Origin: Anaerolineae bacterium
Lineage (GTDB): Bacteria > Chloroflexota > Anaerolineae > Aggregatilineales > UBA2796
Length of the DNA: 64,000 bases
Direction: 5' to 3'
Assembly (NCBI GenBank): GCA_019637555.1
Contig: JAHBVK010000005.1
Location: 94,328 to 158,327 of the forward strand
Part shown: in pieces, positions 9,115 through 17,975 of the stretch
Layout of the letters: each line of letters begins with the position of its first letter
Numbering within the stretch: the stretch's first letter is position 1
Program-made: the position numbers and the translations under genes
Notes under the pieces: model-generated
Told to the model about the DNA's origin: nothing
What the model saw: the letters and a program-made list of their open reading frames with translations, nothing else
Databases searched by the model: none

Positions 9115-9978
9115 TTAGCTTGATCGAAGCAGTAGATAAGCATCTTCTAGCGTTGGAGCGACTGGCTGGCGCTTAATGCCCTTAGGGGTGCTGCCGACTA
9201 CTCGCATCACAACTCGATCCTGCTGCTGCGATAGACGACTGACCGTGCAATGCTCAAGCATGGATGGTAAGTCAGCCGCTGCAACTTCAAGCTCGCAAAC
9301 TTTTCCGCTGGCAAGTTGGCGCAACGATTCCACCGCGCCATGAAAGATCATCGAGCCGTCGTTAAGCACGATCACAGTTTGTGCCATCTGTTCCACTTCG
9401 GTGGGCACATGGGTGCTAAAGATCGTCAATTGACCGCTGCGTTTGTGTGCATTGATCAGCAGTTGGCGCACACTCTCCTGTTCGGGCAAATCCAAACCTC
9501 GGAACGGCTCGTCTAGCAGCAGCAACGGTGGTTCGCCCAGCAGCGCCTGCGTGATCCCGATCAAACGGAGTTCGCCACCGGAAAGACGATCTAGTGGTTT
9601 ACTGGCTATTTGTTCCAGTTTCAATTTTCTCAGCAATGGCGGAATACACTGCGCATCGATCTGTCGCACACTGGCGAGGTAGCGTAGTAGTTTTATTGCT
9701 GTCATGTTGGCAGGCAGATCAAGGTCTTGCGGCAAGTATCCAATCTGGCGGCGAAGCGGCGTTAGATCGCCGTGATAAGCGTGTGCGCCAAAGCTTGCCC
9801 AGCCTATATCAGGCTTGATCAGCGTTGCCAGCAAGCGCAGCAGTGTGGATTTGCCAGAGCCGTTGGGACCCAAGATCGCCGTGACGCCGCTGTTCGCCGC
9901 CGAAAGTGAGAGATTGAGTCGCGCGAGGGCAGTGATGCTGCCGAATGATTTGTTGATCCCACGCAGCACTAGTTCCAC
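9115..9978 (-). CDS. ABC transporter ATP-binding protein
   Basis: An ABC ATPase of 287 residues. The Walker A motif is GPNGSGKST (about residue 38-46), the signature LSGGELRL near residue 133, and Walker B LLLLDEPFRGLD near residue 152, followed by an H-loop (STHV). The C-terminal 60 residues are an extra domain ending in LEDAYLLL, typical of ATPases paired with ABC-2 membrane proteins. It is the last gene of the minus-strand cluster and overlaps the membrane protein upstream by 10 bases, which is its likely partner. Export of an unknown compound or membrane-stress function is inferred. Confidence 0.92.
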   Translation of the reverse strand: MELVLRGINKSFGSITALARLNLSLSAANSGVTAILGPNGSGKSTLLRLLATLIKPDIGWASFGAHAYHGDLTPLRRQIGYLPQDLDLPANMTAIKLLRYLASVRQIDAQCIPPLLRKLKLEQIASKPLDRLSGGELRLIGITQALLGEPPLLLLDEPFRGLDLPEQESVRQLLINAHKRSGQLTIFSTHVPTEVEQMAQTVIVLNDGSMIFHGAVESLRQLASGKVCELEVAAADLPSMLEHCTVSRLSQQQDRVVMRVVGSTPKGIKRQPVAPTLEDAYLLLRSS

Positions 9979-10868
9979 AGCGAGTCTTCCCTTAGCAGTA
10001 AGTTATTGAGGAAAAATCGCCCTGACCATCGGAAGATCAGTAGAGAGACGACGATAAGAATGACAGAGGCGAGCAAGATCGTGTTGGAAGTGCTCACTTG
10101 AGACAGAAACCAGCGAGATGCGATCTGAATCAAGTCACCCGTAGACTGCTCGGCACGGGTGATCTCTTGCCAGCTCGCGATGACCAATCCGATCCATGTG
10201 AGTATGGGGGCAGTCAGCCCGATAAAAGCACCGCAGCGTAAGGACAGATACAGGGCAACACTGGCGATGCCCAGCATTGGTCCGAACCAAGCGATCAGCA
10301 AGCGCCACAAGATCACACCCGGCGCATTTGCCCAGATCAGGCAGAGTAAGACCAAGGCGATGATGCTGTTAATGGCTAGCACTAGAACCAGTCGAGCATA
10401 GAGAAGCTCGATTGGACGCACCGGACTTAGCTGCTCTAACTCCCATAATCCGCGCGTGGCGGGGCGGAAGGCATAGGCGACAGCAGCCGTCGTTAGTACA
10501 GGGGCGGCGTAAATGAAAGCAAGGATGAGCAATCCGTTCTCTTGCAGCAACGCCAATATAAGTCCCAGCGCAAAGACCAAGCCGCTGGCGAGCCAGAAGG
10601 CAGGTTCAAAGAGAGCCGCTTGTGTATGCACAAGGCGCAGCCAATTTTGTAGGCTGAAGGTAGATTGTTTGGCTACCCGCCCCTGCAACAATGGCGTTAG
10701 AGTCGATAGCAGCTTCGATGGATCAGGTGCTCGTGGAGTCTCGGAGGTGGCGAGGTACTGCGCCACTTCGGTGAGATCGCCAAGTTCGGTCTGCTCAGCA
10801 ATGCTTAAGCCCTCAAAAAGGCGATCTTTGTCGTTTAAATTGTGTGGTTCAGTGTGAAGTTTGGTCAT
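9969..10868 (-). CDS. Membrane protein, probable ABC-2-type permease with soluble N-terminus next to ECF sigma factor
   Basis: A 299-residue membrane protein. Residues 1-90 are soluble and charged; after that about six hydrophobic segments follow, ending near residue 290. It starts at the base directly after the sigma factor stop and overlaps the ATPase downstream by 10 bases. Anti-sigma factors usually follow their ECF sigma gene and carry a cytoplasmic N-terminal sigma-binding region. The position and layout therefore suggest that this protein may double as the anti-sigma factor (inference); no zinc-binding HxxxCxxC motif is visible. Otherwise it is the permease partner of the ATPase. Confidence 0.75.
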   Translation of the reverse strand: MTKLHTEPHNLNDKDRLFEGLSIAEQTELGDLTEVAQYLATSETPRAPDPSKLLSTLTPLLQGRVAKQSTFSLQNWLRLVHTQAALFEPAFWLASGLVFALGLILALLQENGLLILAFIYAAPVLTTAAVAYAFRPATRGLWELEQLSPVRPIELLYARLVLVLAINSIIALVLLCLIWANAPGVILWRLLIAWFGPMLGIASVALYLSLRCGAFIGLTAPILTWIGLVIASWQEITRAEQSTGDLIQIASRWFLSQVSTSNTILLASVILIVVSLLIFRWSGRFFLNNLLLREDSLWN

Positions 10869-11438
10869 CTAGACTTTCTCCCGCTGCTGTGCTGCACCTG
10901 CACTAACAGCCAACAGCGCTTTCAAATAGCGCAACGCGTGAAACAGACGACTCTTGACTGTCCCTGCTGCTGCGCCCGTAATCTCAGCGATTTCCTCGAC
11001 TTTGAGATCGTCATAGAAGCGTAGAATGAGGACTTCCCGATGTTCTGGCGACAATCGCTGCAAAGCAGAAGACACTTCATCTCTTTCAGTGTTATCGATT
11101 GCTAGCTCGTCCAGCGCGACGGGATCAACGATGTCGAACATCAGGGACGGCGACTCCTCACGTTGGACGTAGGCAGATCGAAAGTGATCGTGGGCGAGAT
11201 TGCGGGCAATGGTATAGAGCCATGCCTTGAAGTGATCCGGCGGCTTGCCTTGATGTGTGATCAGCCGCGTGAAGGTCTCTTGCAGCAAGTCTTCAGCAGT
11301 AGCGGTATCACCGATCTGACGATAGAGAAAGCGAAACAAGGGAGCGTTGTAGCGATTGATCAACGCAGCACAGGCTTCGCTATCTCCACGCAGCAGACGG
11401 CGGTAAAGCAATTCATCCGTTTCCGCTGGTATCATCAT
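10869..11438 (-). CDS. RNA polymerase ECF-subfamily sigma factor
   Basis: A 189-residue sigma-70 family protein with region 2 (FLYRQIGDTATAEDLLQETF, about residues 37-56, then the promoter-melting stretch ending at about residue 85) and region 4 (LSPEHREVLILRFYDDL, about residue 127, followed by the helix-turn-helix EIAEITGAAAGTVKSRL near 148-164). No region 1 or 3 is present, as expected for the extracytoplasmic-function group. Its ATG overlaps the TGA of the upstream membrane protein gene (4-base overlap), so it is embedded in the ABC operon. It presumably activates this operon in response to an envelope signal (inference). Confidence 0.92.
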   Translation of the reverse strand: MMIPAETDELLYRRLLRGDSEACAALINRYNAPLFRFLYRQIGDTATAEDLLQETFTRLITHQGKPPDHFKAWLYTIARNLAHDHFRSAYVQREESPSLMFDIVDPVALDELAIDNTERDEVSSALQRLSPEHREVLILRFYDDLKVEEIAEITGAAAGTVKSRLFHALRYLKALLAVSAGAAQQREKV

Positions 11439-12121
11439 CGCAAGGCGTCCTGAAACGTTGTCCCTGAACGGCTACGCACATTGATATAACCGTTCAATAG
11501 CAGAAGTCCACATCCTAGCGCCGCTAACAGCGCACGATTATTCGCGTAGCTGATGTTGGTGGCATCCGGAGACCCGAGGCGTGTTTTCATGAACAGATAG
11601 ATGGACTGTGTGAGTGTGCCTTGAGTATAGTAGTCGAAGCCCCAATAACCCATCACCACCGCGGCAACGATCCAGTAGTTACGAGTGAGATTGCCCACCA
11701 GCAACGCCACACTAAGTAGGTAGAGGCTGGGCGCAACTGCAGGCGCGACCACTTCAGCTATATCGAATTCGCCGTAGGCGATGCGGAAGCTAAGGACACC
11801 GATCAGCGCCATAATCCCTATCCAGACCATCCCTGCCAGCGTTCGCATCAGCGGAAGTTGCCACGACGATTCGGGATAGCTGCGGCGCAAATCCGCGAAT
11901 CCGGCTTCATGCTCCACGACCATCAGATGAGCAGTGGCAAGCCCTCCCGCTAGTGGTAGCAGCAGTTCAAATGCCGAGGTTATTTGCTCGATCTGAGCGG
12001 GCTGCCGCTGCCACATGACGTACAAAATCAGGGCGTAGAGTGGCAGCAAGAAGGCTGGCAAGATCATGGTCATGTCGAAGACGACTCGCAGATCATAGTA
12101 CAAGCCGGGTCTAGTTGGCAT
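11435..12121 (-). CDS. ABC transporter-associated membrane protein
   Basis: A 228-residue polytopic protein with about six hydrophobic helices. The first begins near residue 16 (MILPAFLLPLYALILYVM) and the last, near residue 200, is followed by a basic tail. It overlaps the preceding 715-residue gene by 11 bases and the sigma factor by 4, so it is tightly coupled. I recognise no conserved motif beyond a likely ABC-2 permease fold; it is plausibly the second membrane subunit of the exporter encoded by the 12111-15162 genes. Confidence 0.75.
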   Translation of the reverse strand: MPTRPGLYYDLRVVFDMTMILPAFLLPLYALILYVMWQRQPAQIEQITSAFELLLPLAGGLATAHLMVVEHEAGFADLRRSYPESSWQLPLMRTLAGMVWIGIMALIGVLSFRIAYGEFDIAEVVAPAVAPSLYLLSVALLVGNLTRNYWIVAAVVMGYWGFDYYTQGTLTQSIYLFMKTRLGSPDATNISYANNRALLAALGCGLLLLNGYINVRSRSGTTFQDALR

Positions 12122-14258
12122 GAGCCGCCTCCTGCAACCAGCCGAACAGCGCCTCAGGAGTTAACGCCAGCACATCGGATTCATGCGCCTGCACTTGCGC
12201 CAACGCCTTGACAACGCCCGCATCTCCCTGCGCTTGGTACAGATCGATCAGCGCCAGCGCGACTTGATCGGCAGTAAAGGCGACGGTTGGCTCACTGCCG
12301 GGAGCATAGTAGGTGAAGGTGGGATGCTTCTTTTGTTCCTCTTGCGCCGCGATCACTGCCGCTTTCATCGCTGCTGCGTCGCCATTCGTGCGCCGATATG
12401 CCTCGACGTAGATAGAGATGCCGTTGAGTAGTATTGAGCGATCCGTAGCAGGGCGACCTGACGTTGTGCCCCAACTATCGACGATTCCGGTTAGCTGACT
12501 GCCGGGCCAGAAGCCCGCAACGATAGGGCTGACGAACAACTCGGCGCGATCAAACAGGTCGTTATAGCGCTGATCAAGGGTTTGCAAGAAGGAGGGCGTC
12601 GTTGGGATCAGCACCCAACCATCGGTGATCTGTCGCCCCTGAGGTATTAGGGGTGACGTTCCCGTAGCCAAGATGATGACGTGCTTAAACCCACCGTTAG
12701 GGAATAAGTGGCGCACGCTTTCGATCAGCGGTGGATAGAGCTGCTCTACGGTAACCGACACAGTGGCATCATCTCTGGCTGCGTAGACCGTGATCTCGCC
12801 AACTTCTTTGCGTACCATGCGCGGTGAACCGACCAGCATCGCCCACTGTGCTGAATCAGCTTCAAAGGTTCGTTCAGCGGTCAATGGCAAGTTGGAGGCA
12901 AAAGTCATCTGATCCGCGCCAAGTATGGTCAGGCGAAAATGCGATGCCCCATCACCGAGAAATGAGGCAGGCGTGTAGAAGCCTGCCACGAAATGCCCCG
13001 GCAGCGGATACCACGCGATGTTGAACGATAAGCTGACGCCGAATTCCTTGATGAAATCCTGCGCTACGGGGATAGTGCCGTACAGATCGGTGTTCCAGAG
13101 CGCACTACGGTAGGTCAATTCGAGCTGTAGTTCAGCACCCGATTGCAGAGGATCGGGCGGTGTGATGGTGAGGAAATCGCCATCCCGTGTGTAAGGCAGA
13201 TTCGCCTGTGTGATCTGCAAATCGTGATGCAGCGTCAGCGGTAGTGAGGCTAAGGCAGCATCGGTGCGATTGCGGATCGTGAGCAGCGCGTGGAACTGCG
13301 GACTCGCCAGATCGCTGAGATCAACGGTCAGATCGTAAGTGGTGATCGCTTCAGGGGCATCGGCAGGGAGAATGAAGGACTCGTGTTTCTGTTGATAGGC
13401 ACTGAGTTTTTCCGCATCTTGTGCTTGCGCTTCAGCAACAGTAGAGGAATAACCGATCCCTGCGAACAACGCCAGCGCGATTGCAGCTACTGAAGCCAAT
13501 GCCGCCAGCGGTGACAAACGGCGGAAACGGCGCTGAATCTGACGCAAGGCGATCCAACTGATGACGGCGACGAGCAGACTCGCATAGAATAGGTAGAACC
13601 ACGAAGGTAAGTCGCCAGAGATGCCTGCACCGAAAATCTCCGAGTAGAGAGGTGGCGATCCGTTGCCGCTGAAGTTGAGCAGTTGAGCAAAAGGCAGCTT
13701 CATACCCATCAGCATGTTGGGCACGATCAGCATACCAACCCATCCGGCTGCCAGTATGGGGTACAGCCAGCGCCGAGGACCAAGCAACCCTAGCAGCAGC
13801 CACGTTAGCGCCGTCGCAAAGCCGAACAGGATGCCACAACGCAGAACGAACAGCGGCGCACTGGCGAAGAAGGACCCGGCGGGACCAACCAACCAAGCAA
13901 TGATCAGTGGTTCAACCACGAAGGCGACAATCGCTAGTGTGCAAGCCAGCCAACGTCCTAGCGTCACTTCCGCGCTGGTGGGGAAACTCTCCTCCAACGC
14001 CTCGAACTTAGCGCGAACACTGCGTGCCGCGCTTGCTCCTGCCACAAACAACGTGACAGCAGTTATCATGGTTTGCGTGACCAGCCGTAACGATCCCTCA
14101 AGCAGATATTCCGCTGTGAGTCCGCGCTGCGATCCCAGCGAAGCATAGAGCATCGCTAGCCAGCCCACATGCAGCAGTGGATAAACCCACGTCAGGCAAA
14201 GTAAGCGCAGTTCCAGCCGGAAGGCAGCGAACAACCGTGATAGACTCAGATTACGCAT
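12111..14258 (-). CDS. ABC-2 type permease fused to a degenerate M1-peptidase-like domain
   Basis: A 715-residue protein in two parts. Residues about 10-285 contain about seven membrane helices of ABC-2 type. Residues about 300-715 form an extracytoplasmic region resembling the beta-sandwich and peptidase-like domain of M1 aminopeptidases. The family zinc motif HExxH is missing: the equivalent stretch reads AELFVSPIVAGFW, so the domain is probably non-catalytic and may bind peptide or cell wall ligand (inference). It overlaps both neighbours (8 bases with the ATPase, 11 with the next membrane protein). Fusions of ABC-2 permeases with M1-like domains are known in bacteria; the loss of the metal site here is the unusual point. 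Confidence 0.8.
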   Translation of the reverse strand: MRNLSLSRLFAAFRLELRLLCLTWVYPLLHVGWLAMLYASLGSQRGLTAEYLLEGSLRLVTQTMITAVTLFVAGASAARSVRAKFEALEESFPTSAEVTLGRWLACTLAIVAFVVEPLIIAWLVGPAGSFFASAPLFVLRCGILFGFATALTWLLLGLLGPRRWLYPILAAGWVGMLIVPNMLMGMKLPFAQLLNFSGNGSPPLYSEIFGAGISGDLPSWFYLFYASLLVAVISWIALRQIQRRFRRLSPLAALASVAAIALALFAGIGYSSTVAEAQAQDAEKLSAYQQKHESFILPADAPEAITTYDLTVDLSDLASPQFHALLTIRNRTDAALASLPLTLHHDLQITQANLPYTRDGDFLTITPPDPLQSGAELQLELTYRSALWNTDLYGTIPVAQDFIKEFGVSLSFNIAWYPLPGHFVAGFYTPASFLGDGASHFRLTILGADQMTFASNLPLTAERTFEADSAQWAMLVGSPRMVRKEVGEITVYAARDDATVSVTVEQLYPPLIESVRHLFPNGGFKHVIILATGTSPLIPQGRQITDGWVLIPTTPSFLQTLDQRYNDLFDRAELFVSPIVAGFWPGSQLTGIVDSWGTTSGRPATDRSILLNGISIYVEAYRRTNGDAAAMKAAVIAAQEEQKKHPTFTYYAPGSEPTVAFTADQVALALIDLYQAQGDAGVVKALAQVQAHESDVLALTPEALFGWLQEAAHAN

Positions 14259-15162
14259 AGCTCGCCTCCTTTATGCCGCGAGAAGCGGGGGCATGGATGC
14301 TCGACATCACCGCCATGTAGCCATCTTCCAACGAGGCTTCAGCGGGTACACCGCGACCAAAAGGATTTTCAGCGGCGATCAAACGTACCTGTAATCCGCT
14401 GCCGCTAGCAGAGCGGCTGGAAATGATCGAGTAATGCTGTTCTAGCTGTTCCCATTCCTGAGGAGCAGCATCGATCTGCCAGACCAGACCCTTTGCCCGC
14501 GCAACGAGTTCATCAGGAGTGCCATTGAAAACGAGCTTTCCTTGATTGATCACGGCGACACCAACGCAGCTTGCTTCAATATCGGCAACGATGTGCGTCG
14601 ATAGCAGCACGGTGCGATCACCGGAGAGGCGTGCCAGCAGGTTACGGAAACGGATGCGCTCCTCTGGATCGAGTCCGGCGGTTGGCTCGTCAACGATCAA
14701 CAGCGCAGGATCGCCCATCAATGCTTGCGCGATGCCCAAGCGTTGACGCATCCCGCCGGAATAGCCACCGACACGCCGACGTGCATCTTTGGTCAGATTG
14801 ACCTGCTCCAGCAAACGCTCGATCTGCGCTTTGCGTTGGTTCGCCGGAATGTTCTTCATAGTGGCGATGTAGTCCAGCGTTTGGTAGGCATTCAGACTGC
14901 GGTAGAAACCGAAATCCTGTGGCAGATAGCCCAGATTCTGACGCACCTCGCCGGGCTGCTTGACCAGATCGTAAGCGCCAATGGTGACGCTGCCAGAGGT
15001 CGGCGGCAGGAGAGTCGCCAGAATTTTCATCAGGGTCGATTTACCCGCGCCGTTGGGACCGAGCAGACCGTACATGCCGCCTTTGATGGTCAGCGAGACA
15101 TCATCAAGGGCACGGACGCTGCCGTAATTTTTGGTTAGGTGGGAGATCTGTATATCCATCAC
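14251..15162 (-). CDS. ABC transporter ATP-binding protein
   Basis: A 303-residue ABC ATPase, first gene of the minus-strand exporter operon. Walker A is GPNGAGKST (about residue 36-44), the signature YSGGMRQRLGIAQ near residue 134, Walker B LLIVDEPTAGLDPEE near residue 155, and H-loop LLSTHIV. The C-terminal extension of about 90 residues ends in an EASLEDGYMAVM block, a typical tail for ABC-2 partners. The start MMDIQIS leaves a 191-base divergent control region before fbaB. It probably energises the 715-residue permease. Confidence 0.93.
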   Translation of the reverse strand: MMDIQISHLTKNYGSVRALDDVSLTIKGGMYGLLGPNGAGKSTLMKILATLLPPTSGSVTIGAYDLVKQPGEVRQNLGYLPQDFGFYRSLNAYQTLDYIATMKNIPANQRKAQIERLLEQVNLTKDARRRVGGYSGGMRQRLGIAQALMGDPALLIVDEPTAGLDPEERIRFRNLLARLSGDRTVLLSTHIVADIEASCVGVAVINQGKLVFNGTPDELVARAKGLVWQIDAAPQEWEQLEQHYSIISSRSASGSGLQVRLIAAENPFGRGVPAEASLEDGYMAVMSSIHAPASRGIKEASYA

Positions 15163-15283
15163 TCACTTCCGTTGCTTGATCGTTACATAAGTTAGGACGG
15201 GAGTGCCAACAAAAACGTTCAAAAGTGGTCAATGGTTATTCCTTTTGGACATCTTAACGTTTCCGCCACCTACCGATCAGAGG

Positions 15284-15289
15284 TATACT
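15284..15289 (+). promoter_or_regulatory. Candidate -10 box and leader of fbaB
   Basis: TATACT at 15284-15289 is a good -10 match 65 bases before the fbaB ATG; no strong -35 is visible at the right distance. The leader contains a short inverted repeat, AAATCC (15325-15330) with GGATTT (15343-15348). Its right arm overlaps the Shine-Dalgarno AAGGA at 15341-15345, so folding could modulate fbaB translation (inference). Confidence 0.4.
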
Positions 15290-15353
15290 TTAGAGAATTG
15301 TCTGATGTTCATCTGACACTTTTCAAATCCTTGCCAGTGAAAGGATTTTTCTC

Positions 15354-16451
15354 ATGGCAATTGCAGTAGAAACGACCTCACAGACCTTCGATAAGATCGT
15401 CTCCATGCTCGGTGACAAAGCCGACTCACTTCTGAACCATACGAGTACCACCATCAGCAAAGATCAGTTGCACTTACCAGGTCCCGATTTCGTGGATCGG
15501 GTGTGGACGATCTCGGATCGCAATCCGCAGGTGTTACGCAGCTTGCAGCAAATGTTCAATACCGGACGTTTGGCGGGCACGGGTTATCTTTCCATTTTGC
15601 CCGTCGATCAGGGCATTGAGCACTCGGCTGGTGCATCATTCGCTAAGAATCCAGCGTACTTCGATCCTGAAAACATCGTCAAGTTGGCGCTCGAAGGTGG
15701 CTGTAACGCCGTCGCTTCGACGTTCGGTGTACTTGGCTCAGTGGCACGCAAATACGCGCACAAGATTCCCTTTATGGTGAAGATCAATCACAACGAACTG
15801 CTCACCTATCCCAACAAATCCGATCAGGTGTTGTTCGGCAAGATCAAGCAGGCGTGGGACATGGGCGCGGCAGCAGTCGGCGCGACAGTCTATTGGGGAT
15901 CGGAGCAGAGTTCGCGCCAGTTGCAAGAGATCGCTGATGCGTTTGCACAGGCGCATGAGCTAGGACTGGCGACAATATTGTGGTGCTACACGCGTAACAA
16001 TGCTTTCAAGGTGAATGGCACGAATTACGAAACTGCCGCTGATCTGACCGGACAGGCGAATCATCTGGGCGTGACCATTCAGGCGGACATCATCAAGCAG
16101 AAGCTGCCGACCAACAATGGTGGTTACAAGGCGCTGAATACGGGTAGTTCATCCTACGGCAAACTGGATGAACGCATTTACACGCAGTTGACCTCAGAGC
16201 ATCCGATTGATCTGACGCGCTATCAGGTGGCGAACTGCTACATGGGGCGCGCAGGTTTGATCAGCTCCGGCGGCGCAAGCGGTGAGAACGACTTCGCGGA
16301 AGCGGTGATCACGGCGATCATCAACAAGCGTGCAGGCGGTACGGGCTTGATCAGTGGTCGTAAGGCGTTCCAGCGTCCAATGGCTGAGGGCGTGAAGCTG
16401 CTGAACACGATTCAGGATGTGTATCTGTCGCCGGAAATCACGGTAGCGTAA
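15354..16451 (+). CDS. fbaB: Class I fructose-bisphosphate aldolase, FbaB/DhnA type
   Basis: A 365-residue cytoplasmic aldolase that interconverts fructose 1,6-bisphosphate with DHAP and glyceraldehyde 3-phosphate through a Schiff base. It resembles E. coli FbaB along its whole length, including [15 protein letters not shown] (about residues 83-97), KINHNE, the [11 protein letters not shown] block, LTGQANHLG, the lysine-bearing strand ADIIKQKLP near residue 245, and [11 protein letters not shown] near 297. An AAGGA ribosome site lies about 8 bases before the ATG. It is monocistronic, divergent from the ABC exporter operon and convergent with the TPR gene. Confidence 0.96.
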   Translation: MAIAVETTSQTFDKIVSMLGDKADSLLNHTSTTISKDQLHLPGPDFVDRVWTISDRNPQVLRSLQQMFNTGRLAGTGYLSILPVDQGIEHSAGASFAKNPAYFDPENIVKLALEGGCNAVASTFGVLGSVARKYAHKIPFMVKINHNELLTYPNKSDQVLFGKIKQAWDMGAAAVGATVYWGSEQSSRQLQEIADAFAQAHELGLATILWCYTRNNAFKVNGTNYETAADLTGQANHLGVTIQADIIKQKLPTNNGGYKALNTGSSSYGKLDERIYTQLTSEHPIDLTRYQVANCYMGRAGLISSGGASGENDFAEAVITAIINKRAGGTGLISGRKAFQRPMAEGVKLLNTIQDVYLSPEITVA

Positions 16452-16466
16452 GGTAAATGACAATAC

Positions 16467-16500
16467 ATCAGGAGGTGGGTCAGGCGATCCACTTCCTGAT
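16467..16500. terminator. Hairpin between convergent fbaB and TPR gene
   Basis: Twelve-base arms at 16467-16478 (ATCAGGAGGTGG) and 16489-16500 (CCACTTCCTGAT) pair with one G-U, separated by a 10-base loop. It lies 15 bases after the fbaB stop and touches the stop codon of the convergent gene. No T-run follows, so it may be an RNA-stabilising or weak bidirectional terminator. Confidence 0.55.
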
Positions 16501-17327
16501 TACTCCGCTGAACTTCCCCACTGTTCAATGTACGCTTCCATTTCATGCAGAAAGCGCAAAGACCATTTCGTTTCTATGCCATGTCTGAGTGCTAAGGCAC
16601 GTTTATAGTCACTCACGGCAAGTGCGCGATCCTCTTTGAGCGCATACACTTTGCCGCGAGTCCAATAAATCGCCTCATATTCAGGTTCAAGCTGCTCGGC
16701 TTTATTCAGTAGCTCTAGTGCCTTGTCGTAATTTCCCCGCAATCCTTCGATCCAGCCTAAGTTAATTGAGGCGGTAGTTTCGGATTCGGGATGAAGTGCC
16801 AGCATTTGCCGGAAATCTTCTTCTGCGCCATCGAGATCACCGAGTTCACCACGCGCTAATCCGCGATAGAGAAAGGCGCAATAATCTTTGTTGTCCAAGC
16901 GGATAGCGATAGTTGTATCTTCCAATGTGCGCGTGAATTGCGTGTTGTAGAGATGTGCCACACTGCGGGAGTAATACGCCCCCCGATCTTTGGGATCGCG
17001 TTTGATGGCAGCATCGAAATCGGCAATGGCGGCATCTAGCTGACGTTTTTTCAGATAGTGGCAACCTCGTACATAGTGGGCATTGTAAGAACGCGGATCA
17101 AGGCGAATGACTTCGGTGTAATCAGCGATAGCGCCATCCTCGTCATTTTTCTTCACCTTCAGATTGCCGCGCATGGCATAGGCATGAACCGAGTCAGGGT
17201 TGTACTCAATCCAGCGCGTACAGGTTTCTATCGCCGCGTCAGTATCTCCTGCCTTCTCGTGTGCATCTACCTGATCTTTGAATTGTCGTTCCTGCATATC
17301 CCATTGGCTGCCACTTGAGGAGGTCAT
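16500..17327 (-). CDS. Tetratricopeptide repeat protein
   Basis: About 275 residues from the ATG at 17327; the frame stays open upstream to an ATG at 17363. Consecutive 34-residue TPR units start near DTDAAIETCTRW and include DGAIADYTEVIRLDPRSYNA, LDAAIADFDAAIKRDPKD and YDKALELLNKAEQLEPEYE, giving about six repeats. I prefer 17327 because its ATG overlaps (ATGA) the stop of the alternate frame of the upstream Clp-N gene. TPR proteins mediate protein-protein contacts; no signal peptide or membrane helix is seen, so it is cytoplasmic. It is the last gene of a four-gene minus-strand set (beta-helix protein, acyl-ACP reductase, Clp-N protein, TPR), and its partner is probably one of those. Confidence 0.85.
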   Translation of the reverse strand: MTSSSGSQWDMQERQFKDQVDAHEKAGDTDAAIETCTRWIEYNPDSVHAYAMRGNLKVKKNDEDGAIADYTEVIRLDPRSYNAHYVRGCHYLKKRQLDAAIADFDAAIKRDPKDRGAYYSRSVAHLYNTQFTRTLEDTTIAIRLDNKDYCAFLYRGLARGELGDLDGAEEDFRQMLALHPESETTASINLGWIEGLRGNYDKALELLNKAEQLEPEYEAIYWTRGKVYALKEDRALAVSDYKRALALRHGIETKWSLRFLHEMEAYIEQWGSSAE

Positions 17328-17952
17328 CTGCGCGGAGTATGGCTGGAACGACACAGTTTGCATTTAGGACAGATGGAGGCGGCGAGGGCGGGGTCATAAC
17401 CAATATCGTGCGCGGCTGCCTGTGCCTCGTTGTGGTGCTTGGCAAGCAGCGCCAAAAAATGCCTTTCGGTTCGTCCGGCAGTTCTCCAAAATAGTCGGCG
17501 GGAGGAGTTCCCGTTTTCACACGATCTAGCACAAAGTCGCTGAGTTCTGAAGGGTGTAACGCCGTCCATTCTAACAATCTGGTGATGGTCACATCCTGAA
17601 ACTGGATCAAGCCAAGCATCAGGTGTGTAGTACCAATACGAGAATGATTCCAACGGCGGGCATAATTCACCGCGTTTTGCAGAGCCTGCTTGATTCCTGT
17701 ACTGAGTTCAAGTTTTTGCAGCGCCACACGCTGCTTGACTACACCTCGATACTCTGTGTGTACCAGCGCCTTGAGCAAATCGAGCGTGATTTGCATATCC
17801 TGAAGGGCAAGCGAAGGCGCACCGCCAGTGATCCTGAGAGCAATGAGCAGATGTCCCGGCTCGACAGTGGCGTGGGCAAATTCGCGGGCAATATCTTCTG
17901 ATAACTGCATTGCACGGCGGGCTTCATCGCTGAATTTCAGCTCATTACTTGA
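17324..17952 (-). CDS. Clp N-terminal-domain protein with apparent -1 frameshift
   Basis: The start MSSNELKF at 17952 is chosen over the open frame to 17994. Residues about 5-145 hold two Clp-N repeats (FSDEARRAMQLSEDIA with VEPGHLLIAL, and IKQALQNAVNYARRW with IGTTHLMLGLI), the substrate/adaptor-binding module of ClpA/C, but no AAA ATPase follows. The continuous frame runs on to 17239 as low-complexity, unlikely sequence. At a run of six T (17454-17459, read on the minus strand) a -1 shift gives a coherent tail (LALLAKHHNEAQ) ending in CPKCKLC, a CxxCxxC zinc-like motif, and a stop at 17324 that forms ATGA with the TPR start. The frameshifted product is about 209 residues. Either an indel or programmed slippage explains it. 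Confidence 0.75.
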
Positions 17953-17975
17953 CATTTCTGCCTCTCTGAATAGCC

